From Quercus robur (taxonomy: Eukaryota; Streptophyta; Magnoliopsida; Fagales; Fagaceae), in contig NC_065535.1 in assembly GCF_932294415.1 (NCBI RefSeq), positions 83,101,862 through 83,165,861 of the forward strand: a stretch of DNA of 64,000 bases. The letters run 5' to 3'. Positions 1-12,115 of the stretch are shown here, piece by piece. The first letter of the stretch is position 1. Every line of letters begins with the position of its first letter. The translations under genes and the position numbers were made by a program. The notes beneath the pieces were generated by a model. That model made no database searches. It saw only the letters and a program-made list of their open reading frames with translations, and was not told the DNA's origin.

Positions 1-1163
1 CTAAAGCTATGAAAATTTGTTTAGAAAATATTTTTAGAAACTTTTTATGAAAAAAGAAAAAAGCAACTGATTTTCCTAACATTGTTTTTTTTTTTAATAT
101 TTCTTATAAAAGTGGTATCAATTTTTTTTTAAATGATTCGTTAACAAATAGTCCTAAGAGCACCCATTAACCGAAACGGGTTTAGCTTATCCCTAGTACT
201 TTTTTAACTGGATATTTTTAAAAATATATATATATATAATGGCAAGTGGTAGTGTGTTTTAATCCCCACATTTTATTTAGTTAGTAAGTGATGTGGCAGT
301 TTCTCATTAAAATAAAATGAGATTCATTTTTAAAAATTACTGAAGGTAAACCAAACCCTTAATCTAAATTTAAAAGAGAGTAAAAGTAAAGGCAACAAGA
401 TTGTTATTATTTCCGTTTTAGACAATGAAAGGATGTACATATACTATTCCTTTTTTTTTTTTTTTTTACAAAAGATAGGCCACAGAGAATAGAAATAAGA
501 ACTAGAAAGGGAAGCAGAAGAGAGAAAAGGCAGGAAAAGTAAGAAGAGTGTAGTTTTTTGCTGTAATGGGAGAAAAAGTAAGAAGAGTGCAGCTTTTGTT
601 GTAATTGGTGGCATGAGGGAAAAAAAAAAAAACAAATTGTACAGAGAAGGGAATAATAAAAAAGAAGGGTAAGTCACAGGAGTCTAAATTTCCTATATGT
701 TGTTCTGGAAGGAAAGAAATGGGTAAATTTTAAAGAATCAAACCTTCTTAGTAACCAAACCTTTTTGAGTTGTTTTCTCTTTACATCTGTTTGTATTGTC
801 AAATTTTTTTTTTTTTAATAAATGCCTTTTCTATGTTTGAAATAAAAATTATCATGTGGTTTAATTGAATAGAAGAGAAATGTCTCAAATTGAGATCAAT
901 GAAAAATTATAACACTAAAAAAAAAAAAAAACATCATTATACACGCAAAGCATGTGAGATTAAACTAATATAAGTAAAGATTATGAAGGGATTCAATCTG
1001 ACAACCTTATAGAAAGATGGATGTGATAGTTATCTCTAAAGGCAACTGAGAAATAAATAAATAATTATTTAATTATTTTTGCCATAATGATTAGCATATT
1101 TCATGTTGTGAATACTAGAAGTAAAAGATAATTATCTCATATGACAAGCTACTGACATCTAGA
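1..1163. other. AT-rich spacer, no gene seen
   Basis: No coding sequence or RNA gene is supported. The stretch holds long T and A runs near 450-470, 805-820 and 915-932. The predicted frames here are low-complexity translations of homopolymers. Confidence 0.6.
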
Positions 1164-1245
1164 GTCGCTTTGGCCGAGTGGTTAAGGCGTGTGCCTGCTA
1201 AGTACATGGGGTTTCCCCGCGAGAGTTCGAATCTCTCAGGCGACG
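1164..1245 (+). tRNA. tRNA-Ser, anticodon GCU
   Basis: This is a nuclear serine tRNA of 82 nt that reads AGC/AGU codons. The 7-bp acceptor stem pairs GTCGCTT (1164-1170) with AGGCGAC (1238-1244), followed by discriminator G at 1245. The D arm contains GGCCGAGTGGTTAAGG. The anticodon loop CTGCTAA carries GCT at 1197-1199. A long variable arm (GGGGTTTCCCC) marks it as a class II tRNA, as expected for serine. The T arm has GAGTTCGAATC, which also serves as the B box of the internal RNA polymerase III promoter. A TTTT terminator follows directly at 1246. There is no intron and CCA is not encoded, as usual for a nuclear plant gene. Confidence 0.95.
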
Positions 1246-1562
1246 TTTTGGACAAATTTTTGCAATTAAATTTTGATAGTCTCCTCTCCTTTCTACGATT
1301 TTACGATTATTCTTTACCAAGTGTTCGGTTGTTTCCCCCAAACAAGAACATATTGACAACTTAAAAAGAAAAAAAAAAAAAAAACTTTATTAATATTTAA
1401 TATTTACATATCTTGTTACATGCTCAAAGCTAGCTAGCTAGAAACGTACTAAATATATATGTACCATTTTTTTTTTCTTTTTAATAAGTGAGTTTGATTC
1501 CAACAAAACTATAAAATGTGATCTAGGGAATTGTTTAATTAAGTTTAACACAATGGGGTTTA
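1246..1562. other. Spacer between tRNA-Ser and peroxidase 3' end
   Basis: AT-rich with A runs near 1368-1385. It probably contains the 3' UTR of the convergent peroxidase gene. No other feature is seen. Confidence 0.5.
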
Positions 1563-2995
<1,433 letters not shown>

Positions 2996-3091
2996 TTGCA
3001 CCAGTAAGATACCAACAAATTGATTCTAATTATATTATCCGAATTCTCAGTTCTCACTACCAACTGCGAACCACTACTTAAAATCCAAGAC

Positions 3092-3099
3092 TATATATA
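3092..3099 (-). promoter_or_regulatory. Probable TATA box of the peroxidase gene
   Basis: The minus strand reads CTATATATAG about 97-104 bp upstream of the peroxidase ATG. This is a sensible distance for a TATA box with a 60-80 nt leader. The transcription start itself cannot be seen. Confidence 0.5.
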
Positions 3100-3384
3100 G
3101 ACACATGGCTTGGTAAAGCTACTTTGTTGCTTGCCTAGTTGCCTGTCCATTTCATAAAAGTTTGGGCTTCAAGCTTTTGCTAGTGGAGACGCGTGGGACC
3201 AATACAAGAAGGTGGTCTCCATTTCATACTGTACTGTCTAGTTTGTGTTCTTTTGGGGACCCAGAGATAGATTGAAGATCATATTGTAATGAAGAAGAGG
3301 TAATATTGCTATCCTTGATTCTTTAGCTTTATTCCTTGACGCGTTCTCTTCTCTCTGTGTCTAACAAACCCGCGTTTTCTCCTT

Positions 3385-3985
3385 TTAAATGTTTTCATTG
3401 TCATTGTGTTCACATTAGCAATTTTACATACTGTGTTTGCTGCACATTTGCATGGATTTTCTTAATCACTTAAATGTAATCACTATGCTTAGCCTTTAAG
3501 AGAACTCTTGGAGTAAATAACTTGATGAACATCTCACAGTGTGAGTAATTCGACATTTTTAATCTACATTTTATTTAAAATATGGTAAAGTAGCTAGCCA
3601 CGTAGGCGTTACATTATTCATGCATATAGAGAATTATATGCCTTAATTTGCTCCTTTGATTGTTTTCATCGTGTTCACATCAGCTTTTATAAATTGTGTA
3701 TTAGGTACTCCCGGAGTACCATAAATGCGTACTCTCTCCTTTCACATGAATGGTGGGTCCCACCATGAATTTAATTAATGGAACCCATTATTCATGTGAG
3801 AGAAAGGAGTACGCATTTATGATATTCCGGGAGTATACAATAATTTCCCACATGTGCATGGAACTACTTAATCAGTACTTAAAGCAATTATTATGTTGCA
3901 ATTGATAGAATTATTAATTTGAGTTTGATGAGCAACACAATGTGACTAGCTAATTGGCATTCAATCTATATTTCATTTAAAATAT
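3385..3985. repeat. Diverged direct duplication (two copies of about 210 bp)
   Basis: Segment 3385-3593 and segment 3655-3985 are related in the same orientation. Shared blocks in the same order include TTTTCAT..GTGTTCACAT.AGC, CATGGA..TACTTAATCA, and CATTTTATTTAAAATATGGT (3'-most block, one or two differences). The second copy is longer because it carries the Stowaway-like element at 3708-3833. Confidence 0.55.
3708..3833. mobile_element. Stowaway-like MITE with TA target duplication
   Basis: A 126-bp fold-back element. The left end CTCCCGGAGTACCATAAATG is answered by an inverted CATTTATGATATTCCGGGAG, and the pairing continues through GCGTACTC..CTCCTTTC and CATGAAT. It is flanked by TA on both sides (3706-3707, 3834-3835), the TSD of the Tc1/Mariner superfamily, whose plant MITEs start CTCCC. 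No coding capacity. Confidence 0.75.
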
Positions 3986-3991
3986 GGTCAA

Positions 3992-4210
3992 GAGTTTATT
4001 TGGATACCATTTATTTATTGAAAATTGAAAATTTATTACTAAAAATATTGTAGTAAAATAATTTTTAAATATGAATAGTGCCGTATGGGACCCAGCAAAA
4101 TATATAATCTGCGTTTATCTTGAAGTTGGCTGAAAAGTGCACAGTTGCCGTGGGACCCACCTTTCAAATGCCAAACGCAGAACGCCAGCTGAAATGTGCA
4201 ATCCAAACTC
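3992..4210. mobile_element. hAT-like MITE, GTTTGGAT family (copy 1)
   Basis: About 220 bp, bounded by GAGTTTATTTGGAT on the left and ATCCAAACTC on the right. It contains GTAAAATAATTTTTAAAT and a GTGGGACCC box. A second copy with the same internal words lies at 62634-62852. Superfamily assignment is tentative, since no clear 8-bp TSD is visible. Confidence 0.5.
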
Positions 4211-4258
4211 ATTCCAAGTAGCCACCTAAACATTCATTCGCATAAAGTATTAAAAAAT

Positions 4259-4378
4259 GCTAAAGTTATACCGTAAAATTTTATCCCATAAAGTTTACAA
4301 ACTACCATGACAAATTAATGTGATTAGTGACACATTAGTTTGTAAAATTTATGTAAGAAAATTAATAGTATCTCTAAT
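4259..4378. mobile_element. Possible small fold-back MITE
   Basis: Imperfect inverted repeat: ACCGTAAAATTTTAT..AAAGTTTACAAACTA on the left is answered by TAGTTTGTAAAATTTATGTAAG on the right. There is no defined TSD. Confidence 0.3.
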
Positions 4379-5781
4379 ATCAATCATAGACAATTATACA
4401 TATCTACAAGACTAGCAAGTGACATTTATTCTTTAACATTTTATTTTAGTTTAAGGTGACGTTTTATATATCAGTCTATGATCAACCCTCACCTTAGTGT
4501 GGAAGGATGCTCTTTATTTCAAATTAATTCATTTCATAGTTTAAAATAAATAAAATTATTGTTTCATACACTCTCTAATGTACACATAGTACGCATAATG
4601 TACACACTTTCACAATAACTTTCACATTTTACATAAGTTTTCTTGTATCATGCAGTGTTTGCACTTTATACATGTATGATATATTCCAATAAATAGGCTC
4701 GAACAGTACCAACAACTATGTGAAATTGTGAACAGAATAAAAAAATTCGGCGCTTGATGCATGAAATTGCATCGATGGGACAAAAAGAAAAGTAGAAAAT
4801 GTTAGGTGATAAGCAATTTAATACGAATAAATGTGGTTTATTTGTGGTATCTTATCCGTATCCCTTTAGCTTTTCTAATGGTATTGGAGATGTTTTTTTG
4901 TAAAATAAATATAAATACATATGTATAGACTATAGTGGCAAGTGGCAACCATCCATTACCCCTAACAAAGTTGGGATACTGTCTTTATAATTTTGGTACA
5001 GTCAGAGAACCATTTTCTTTATTCCTCCAGCTTCATGTATTTCAATTTCTTTTGGTGCTTTGGATACAATTTCATATTTATTTTCCATACTTTTAGCAAC
5101 TTTCACATGCGTTGAATTGAAAAATATATCAGTGCATGCAAAGGCGTTTCAAGAACCTTCATATGGAAAATAATGGAATTCCACCTATTTTTCCTAATGA
5201 TATGTGGCTTAAGCTTATTACTTTTAATTTAGGCGGTAGTAGAGAAAGGTCCTGTCCTGCTTAAGTTTACTACTTTTAATCTTGTAAAATGGTAACAAAT
5301 GCGGTATTGATTTATGAAATATTTTTAAAAAAATTTGTGAAGAAAAAAAAAATTTTAAACAACTTTTTATATTTTTCATAATATTAATGGTATTAAAACC
5401 GGACTCTTTAATCTTTTATTATCCGTTTGTATCCAACTGTTTCATTTAGCTTTTAGCTTCTTCTTCTTCTTCTTTTTTACTTATACACAACTTTGAAAAT
5501 TTTTTTTTTTAATCACAAGTATACTTTATCATATTTTTAGCAGAATATAATAATAAGAGAAAAATCAAATAAGCTAATTGTGGGTTGAGTTTTAACAAAT
5601 ACTCCAAGGCCGGGCAGGCTGGCCCATCACAACCTAAGATCTCAAACCCACAAACATGTATGGCTTAGTTTAGGTTGTTGGGCTCGAGCAACAAATATTG
5701 AAACTTTTTGGAGCAATGGCTATATCATATATTTGTAATTGTTGCCCCCCACCCCCCAATCCAGCGCACATGCCTCATTCC
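4379..5781. other. AT-rich spacer, nothing recognised
   Basis: No gene, RNA gene or clear element. The only features seen are short homopolymers and a TTC run near 5458-5475. Confidence 0.5.
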
Positions 5782-5784
5782 TTA

Positions 5785-6274
5785 GGGCATGTTTGGTAGA
5801 CTGTAATAGATGTTGTAATGTAATAATTATTCCTATGGTTTAGTTATTCTTTAGTTTGGTTATATTTTTATTACAAAGAATAGTCATTCCTTATGAATGG
5901 CTATTCTTCAAAATGAGGAATAATTATTCCTCTTTAAAAGGTTGTATTAGCTATTCCTTAGTAAGTGCAATAATTTCAAAACTTAATATATTTCCAAATA
6001 AACAAACTTTCCATATACATCTAACAATTATAAAAATAAAAAAATCATAAAAAATAACACATATCTCTCTTAAATATAAAAATAATAATTTTTAAGGAGA
6101 TACAATTGTATAAGTAAGATATTTCCTAAAATAAATCTTATGTTTCATTCTAATGTTATAACTCACAACCAAACTAATGAATAGGTTTAGTTATTACATT
6201 ACAACATATTTTATTCCTAGTAATGAAGATTACAATTCCTATTGTAATCCTCAATCAGTATACCAAATGTACCC
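5785..6274. mobile_element. PIF/Harbinger (Tourist-like) MITE with TTA target duplication
   Basis: A 490-bp element with ends GGGCATGTTTGGTAGACTG and, inverted, GGGTACATTTGGTATACTG. It is flanked by TTA at 5782-5784 and 6275-6277. The inner arms also mirror each other (GTTGTAATGTAATAA on both strands). The TTA TSD and GGG ends indicate a non-autonomous Harbinger element. The small frame inside it (5856-6050) is not a gene. Confidence 0.75.
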
Positions 6275-6519
6275 TTAGTAATTCAGAATAGTTGTCACTT
6301 GTCAGGCGTAGCATAGGCTAAGAATTGCTTCAGGCCCAACTTTATCTTAGCCCAATTTTTTCCCCCTCTTAACTAGAAAGATTTTAATATCGTACCAAGG
6401 CAACCAACAACAAAACAGATACAATTACTATCCTCACAAATCCTTCCTAAACTACTAAACTGCTAGAGGATTACAAAGCAAAATCATTCCATTAATAAAA
6501 ACATGCTTTTCTTACCAAG

Positions 6520-7230
6520 AGTATTTTGAAGGTTCCAGGAGTATTTTTTATTATTTTGAAGGTTTCGAGATATTTTAAATAATTTGGTGATTTTTGGGGT
6601 GTTTTAGTCATTTTTTACATTTTGACGAGGGTATTTTGGTCATTTAGTGATTTCAAAAGTATTTTCATCATTTTAGAAACATCAAAGGTATTACGGTCAT
6701 TTTAGAGGTTTCTTGGGTTTAGTCATTTTGAAGATTTCATGGCATTTCGGTGATTCTAGGGGTATTTTCGTCATTTTAGATGTTTTGGTAGTATTTTGGT
6801 TATTTTTTAGGATTTAGAGAATTATTGGTCATTTTAGAGGGCTTCGAGATATTTCGGTCATTTTAGAGACTTTAAAGGTATTTTGGTTAATTTAGAAGCT
6901 TCTTGGATATTTTGATCATTTTGTAGGTTTAACGGGTACTTTGATCATTTTAGGTGTTTCTAGGGTATTCTTTTCTTCTTACTTTTTTTTATTTTTTTTT
7001 TTTATTTTTTTTTTTTTTATTTTTTAGTGTTTCTAGGGTCTTTTGGTCATTTTAGAAGTTTTGTATTTTTGGATCTTTCAAGGGTAATTTGGAAGTTCTA
7101 AGTGTATTTTGGTCATTTTGGACACTATAAAGATATTTTGGAGTGTTCAAGGTATTTTTGACCCTTTTGACAGTTCATGTTTGTTTGTTTGTTTGTTTTT
7201 TTTCATTTGATAGGTTTTAGGATTATTTTT
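6520..7230. repeat. Degenerate minisatellite, TATTTTGGTCATTTTAGAGG-type unit
   Basis: Roughly 700 bp of imperfect tandem units of about 35-40 bp, each containing a variant of GGTATTTTGGTCATTTTAGA followed by GGTTTC or similar. At least fifteen recognisable copies occur. Near 6975-7028 the array is interrupted by T-rich sequence, and GTGTTTCTAGGGT stands on both sides of it. No coding potential. Confidence 0.7.
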
Positions 7231-8103
7231 GTTCATTTCTTAGGTTATTGTAATTTTTGAGGTTTTTGGAAGATTTTCAATCAATATATATAATTTGAAT
7301 TATTCATAAGAATGTTATGAACCAAACAAGTATAAGAATGTTATAATTTTGAAACCCGATAGGAATGTGATTAATGAACCAAACGTTGTAACCTTATATT
7401 GCTAGAATGTGATTCCAAGGACATAAATCTAACAATAGAAAGTAATTTAGTCTTCCACAAACCAAATGCCCCCTAAGTGAATAGATTAGTAATATTCTAA
7501 ATGCTTTTACAGCCCTCAATATTCCATTTGAAAATAATGCAATTATTGTTCTGTTCATTGGAGTTCGTTGAGCTGGGCTGTGGATGCTGAGAAACAGACT
7601 ATTTGAAAGCACCATATCAATTAAACCTAAACAAAGTCTCCATAGAAGTGAACAAAGTTAATGAACTATGAAAAAAAAAAAAAAACAAAACTGGAAAGAG
7701 GAGGGTGAAGTCAAAAGTTGCGGCTGGTGGGTCTCTCATTGTGGGTGTATTTACAAAATTGCTATCATAATTCTGTTTCCATAATTTGAAAACACCTAAA
7801 ATATGTTTTCAGTTTTTATAACTCATCACTAAAAAATCAGAGAATTGAGTGATGGAAACAAAAACTAGAAACAATGCCAAACATACTTCTCAACCGTGGG
7901 ACTCACATATTTTGAGTTATGGGTAATGGAAATAGAGTTATGAGTAATGGAAACTGAAAATTCAAACAGTCCCTTAGCATCTCCTCTTTATATCAGGGTA
8001 AATGTTGACTTGGTTGTTTGAGATAGTCATGTTGTTTAGTGGTAGTTTGTATGGACTACAAGGAAGTGATCTCTCTTATTTGGACTGAATTTGTTAGATG
8101 ACA
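7231..8103. other. Spacer with possible degraded MITE remains
   Basis: No gene. CCAAACGTTGTAAC near 7380 and ACCAAATGCCCCCTAAG near 7460 resemble MITE ends, and 7780-7975 contains imperfect inverted words, but no element boundary can be defended. Confidence 0.4.
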
Positions 8104-8106
8104 TTA

Positions 8107-9091
8107 GAGCATTTACAGCAGTGGAGCTAAAAAGCTATAATGCTATTTTAGCTCCACCAATATAGCAAAAAAGGCTTGTAGCAGTGAAGCCAAACCCATA
8201 AAATTTAGCTGATTTGCTACAGTGCACATCTATAGATAGATGTGCACTGTAGCATTCATCTAAAAAATAAAAAATAAAAATTTAATCCAACTCCCAATTA
8301 AAATAATAAAAACTCACTTTATTTTTTTCATTCTTTTATTCTCTCACCGTCTCAGTTCTCTCAAGCTCTCATCTCCCAACCCACTCCACGCCGTCGCCGT
8401 CCCAGCCCACGCCGTCGCCGTCGCTCCTTACCACCATTCTTCCTTTGTTCAACCTCACGAAATGCCTGTCCTCCTTCACCAGCCTCTCGTTCATGTCCTC
8501 GCCTCCGGTGAACGACACCGAAGGGCACTGTAGGAACACGAACCGGCTAAACGGCATCGGACTGGTGAAGAGAATCCACTCCCCGACATTGGAATCGCCT
8601 CGATGTCTTAGCCGATCCTTGGAGTGGCGGTGGAGAGCGAAACCGCCAGCGAAACCGAGCGCCGGAGCGATGAATTCCAAGGAATTGACGGAAGGGAACC
8701 GAGAAACTAGGGATTGGAAGAGGTCTTCGAACTCGAACTGGGAACAACGGAGGAGCGAACTACGCGTCGTTTGCTTGAGCCTTGATTTGGGTTTTTTTTT
8801 TTTTTTTTTTCTCTGCTGTGGACTGGTGGTGGAGGAAGATGTTTGTGCTGTGTGGTGGTGGTGGAGGATGTTTGTGCTGTGTGGTGGTGGTGATATATTA
8901 TTTTATTATAGTAGAAATATTATTATTTTATTGTAGTAGAAATATTATTTTATTGTGATGAATATATTATTTTATTGTGTTGAAAGCTAAAATAAATCCA
9001 CTGCTTTTAGCATGTGTGTAGGTAAAATAGATAAAGTAACTTTTGGTGGAGCTAAATTGCTAAAAATTTAGCTCCACTGTTGTGGATGCTC
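8107..9091. mobile_element. PIF/Harbinger-type element carrying a gene fragment, TTA target duplication
   Basis: A 985-bp element flanked by TTA (8104-8106 and 9092-9094). The left end GAGCATTTACAGCAGTGGAG and the inverted right end GAGCATCCACAACAGTGGAG form terminal inverted repeats of about 50 bp, continuing through TTTTAGCTCCACCAA. It lacks a transposase and is non-autonomous. The AT-rich arms surround a GC-rich centre (about 8350-8760) that encodes a fragment of a plant gene, listed separately. The GC contrast with the arms and surroundings is sharp. This is a Pack-type element of the Harbinger superfamily. Confidence 0.75.
8445..8755 (-). pseudogene. Captured gene fragment, EMB8-like alpha/beta-hydrolase N-terminus (tentative)
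   Basis: On the minus strand an open frame inside the Harbinger element reads through DLFQSLVSRFPSVNSLEFIA, then GEWILFTSPMPFSRFVFLQC, then NERLVKEDRHFVRLNKGR. It then dissolves into low-complexity GDGVGWDGDG before a stop at about 8369. This composition is protein-like and unlike the flanks. From memory it resembles the N-terminal exon of plant uncharacterised EMB8-like alpha/beta hydrolases, upstream of the catalytic fold. I could not test that. No catalytic residues are included, so it cannot be an enzyme. It is best read as an exon piece captured by the transposon; whether it is transcribed is unknown. Confidence 0.5.
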
Positions 9092-9094
9092 TTA

Positions 9095-9301
9095 GACCGC
9101 CTATTTGGGTTGAAGTTAGAAAGTCCTCCTTGCAGTTATAAAGTAAAGGCAAACGAAATGGGGTTCAAAAACATTATTTTCGAAGGTTACACACTCAATG
9201 TAATCAATAGTATATCAAAGCTACTCCTATGATAACAACCAAGTCTTATTCCTAAATTTTTAGAGTTGACTATGAATCCTTAATAGATTAATTAGGGTAA
9301 G

Positions 9302-9333
<32 letters not shown>

Positions 9334-9420
9334 TCTTTTGTCATTTTATCTTATTCAAAGTCATACTATTAGTTACCTTTTTATTTGATATATCCTATCT
9401 TTTTACCACTTTTATTAATG
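9095..9420. other. Spacer with (TA)n microsatellite
   Basis: A TA run occupies about 9303-9331. Nothing else is recognised. Confidence 0.5.
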
Positions 9421-9712
9421 TTATTTTTGAATTTCCTTTAGCTTTTTCATATCCTCAACTTGAGTCAATCCTCTTCTCACTATTGCATTAAATGCTTTCC
9501 TATGAATATGACCAAATAATTTCAAGCGATCTTCTTTTATCTTTTCATCGATAGGGTTCATCCTATCTTTAAGTGATTTTTTTCATTTCAAATCATATCT
9601 TTCATTATATTTCCAATTATTTATCATAACATCCTTATTTTACACTCATTTTATGAATATATTGCTTTTTAACTGTCCAACATTCAATCTCATAAAGCAT
9701 AGCTACTCTTGA
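9421..9712 (-). pseudogene. Decayed RTE-type LINE fragment (C-terminal end of the polyprotein)
   Basis: The minus-strand translation gives AMLYEIECWTVKKQYIHKMS, then after several stops RMNPIDEKIKEDRLKLFGHI and HRKAFNAIVRRG. These match the well-known tail of plant RTE-like reverse transcriptases (LLYG.ECW..KK, then EKM.E.RLRWFGHV.RR). The segment is AT-rich and stop-ridden and lacks the catalytic reverse transcriptase part, so it is an old 5'-truncated copy. It is a different LINE clade from the two L1 elements further along. Confidence 0.6.
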
Positions 9713-9956
9713 ATCATTTTATTTTTGATAGGCTAATCATGTTACTCATGTTTTTAATAACTCCAATGTATTAGCAGTTTAGCACTACCTACAGCTAATT
9801 GGGCTACTCTTTGTAAAATGTTCACATCTGGGAATGTGAAAAATATGTATTTTATCTCTCAAAACACCGTTTGATCTATTTTACATTCTTATTTAATGAT
9901 ATACCACACATTCCAGTCTTTATTTTACAATTCATCACATTAAAATAATTTATAAC

Positions 9957-9983
9957 ACCTGCACCAACAACTTTATATAAATT

Positions 9984-10029
<46 letters not shown>

Positions 10030-10040
10030 ACACCAACAGC
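9957..10040 (+). mobile_element. Poly(A) insertion with imperfect target duplication
   Basis: ACCTGCACCAACAAC (9957-9971) and ACCTACACCAACAGC (10026-10040) flank TTTATATAAATTTTCTTTTT followed by more than 30 A. The repeats match at 13 of 15 positions. This looks like a short, older retroposed 3' end. Confidence 0.5.
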
Positions 10041-10144
10041 ACAATGAGAGAGATGGAATAAAAAAAAAAACCTATTAAACTATATAACTTGCTACAGTAG
10101 AGTTTTATTTTTACATCTTACTGTAACAAGTTGTATAATTTGTT

Positions 10145-10357
10145 GGAGTAATTACATTTTACCATCCTAAACTATATCTCAAATTATACTTTATACCATA
10201 AACTTTCAGAATGCATAATTAGCATCTTAAACTATAATCTATGTTACACTGTGTACATTGCTGTCAATTTTGCCGAAATCTTGGATGAAAAACTAAAGTT
10301 TAGGTTGTAAAGTGTAATTGAGAGTATAGTTTAAGATGATAAAGTATAATTTCTCAT
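10145..10357. mobile_element. Fold-back element
   Basis: The left arm (ACCATCCTAAACTATATCTC..TTATACTTTATACC) and right arm (GAGAGTATAGTTTAAGATGA..AAAGTATAATT) are inverted copies of about 60 bp around a short spacer. It is a MITE-like palindromic repeat without coding capacity. Related words recur just downstream to about 10520. Confidence 0.5.
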
Positions 10358-11915
10358 TTATTTTTAAAGAATTGAGAAGATAGACAATTATATTTTCACG
10401 TAGTGCCATCCAAGTGACAGCATAGTGCAAAATGTAACATGGATTTAAGGCTCAAATCAAACATTTAAAAATTATAGGGTACAAAGTATAATTGTAAGGA
10501 TAATTTAAAGCATAAAGTGCAGCATCCCTAATTTGCTGCAACAATGCATTCCAGTGGGAACATTTTTTGGTGAATTTTTACGTATTTGGAAATGCTTTTT
10601 CATTTTAGTTCGATTTTGAATTCCCACATGGATATGCTCAATCTCGTCTGTATGGTCAATGAAGGAAATAGCTCAAGAAATTATACAATTTTCTTGTAGA
10701 TCATATCATTTATCTACTATTCTACTAAAAAATTTCCATTTGTTTAAAATTGTTAAGTCAGTAATCAGTATCTATTTAAAAAAAAAAAATTTAACTCAAC
10801 AATTTTAAACAAATATAAAATTTTTAGTGGAATGATGAATCACGTCATTTGTCCACCTTCCTTATCATTTTTCAATATCTTCTCACTGCTTATAATTTTT
10901 CAATATCTTCTCACTTCCTCTTTTGGTTCAAGTTCCCAATAAGAGTTTTTTAATGATTAAAAAATAAAGCAAAATAAAAATAAGTAGTACGTGTGTCGGT
11001 GTGTGTGTCTGGGTGGTCCGATTTGTTGCAGAAAAATAATAGCTGGCCGCAAGTCGAAGCAATATGGTCAAACAAAACTGCCTGGTTACAATTGGCATAT
11101 AGTAGGGTACAGAGCGTAATCGTCAATCAATTTAAAGTTGCTATTTATGGAATATGCTCTTTGAATATGCTTATCAACTTACTACAACATCTTTTCAGGT
11201 TTAGGTCCACAAGATATAATTTGACAGCAACAAAAATCTTTATCTGAAGAATTTTCTAATCGGGAAAAGTCAGTATGAAAATTATTTTTGTAAATCTATT
11301 TCTTCGGCTCGACCAACTAGTAAGAGGCTTGAAGTCTAAGTGTATAACGACGTTAAGCTACAAACTTAGTTATAGTCTAAGTCCACAGTTTTATTTATAA
11401 AAATTAACATTGTTTCATATTTTAAAATTTTAATCGTTGAACTATATATTTTTTTTTATGCTTTTAACATATATCAAATTTATGTCAATTAGATATTATT
11501 TACTATATGATTCATAAACTTATTTTTTATGCATAATTTTAGACTATATGATTCATAAAAATTTACAATTTAAACAATTAATTGATGACAAAGTTATGAA
11601 TTTTTAAAATTCTAGAAATTTTGCAAGCATGGAATATATAAGAAGAAAATGTAATCCAAATGTGAATTTGTCAAAATTTACATCCAATAAAAAAATATTA
11701 GGTGAAGTTGTAATCGAACCAAATTTGTAGCCAAACTTTGTCTAACGGTATTTCTAATTTATCTATGATCCTAAATCACTCAATAAATTCAAACAGTACA
11801 TTTTTTAGCTACGCACCTATAGGAACATTCTTACAGATTAAGGCAACCGTGTACAATGAATGTTTGGTTGTCGAGACTCAAGAGCCTTAATCAATGTATG
11901 AATTCCTCTTCTTAC
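10358..11915. other. AT-rich spacer, no gene seen
   Basis: The predicted frame at 10993-11247 has no recognisable motif and no splice context. Nothing else can be supported. Confidence 0.5.
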
Positions 11916-11916
11916 T

Positions 11917-12113
11917 TATTATGAATACAAATTCTCTATACTACATTTTGTGTTCCACTTTATATTCCATCAATCACAACTTGTCACGTATTTATTTTTC
12001 TATTTTAAACTTTAGCTATTTTATAAGGAAAGTTAAATAAATAAATGACAAGTTGTAATTAGTGAAATATAAAGTAGAATAAAAAAATGGTGCAAAGAAT
12101 TTGTATTCACTTA
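11917..12113. mobile_element. Fold-back MITE
   Basis: The left arm GAATACAAATTCTCTATAC..CACTTTATATTCCATCAATC is matched inverted by GTAATTAGTGAAATATAAAG..GAATTTGTATTC on the right. The arms are about 80 bp with a short loop. No certain TSD. Confidence 0.5.
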
Positions 12114-12115
12114 TC

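Noticed and set aside
444-677. Phenylalanine/leucine-rich minus-strand frame
   Set aside because: Translation of poly-purine simple sequence; no motif.
7700-7980. Possible MITE
   Set aside because: Inverted words are present, but the ends and TSD cannot be fixed.
8445-8936. A 163-codon plus-strand frame in the Harbinger element
   Set aside because: It is opposite to the protein-like minus-strand fragment and ends in poly(F) and GGW low-complexity from T runs and TGGTGG repeats.
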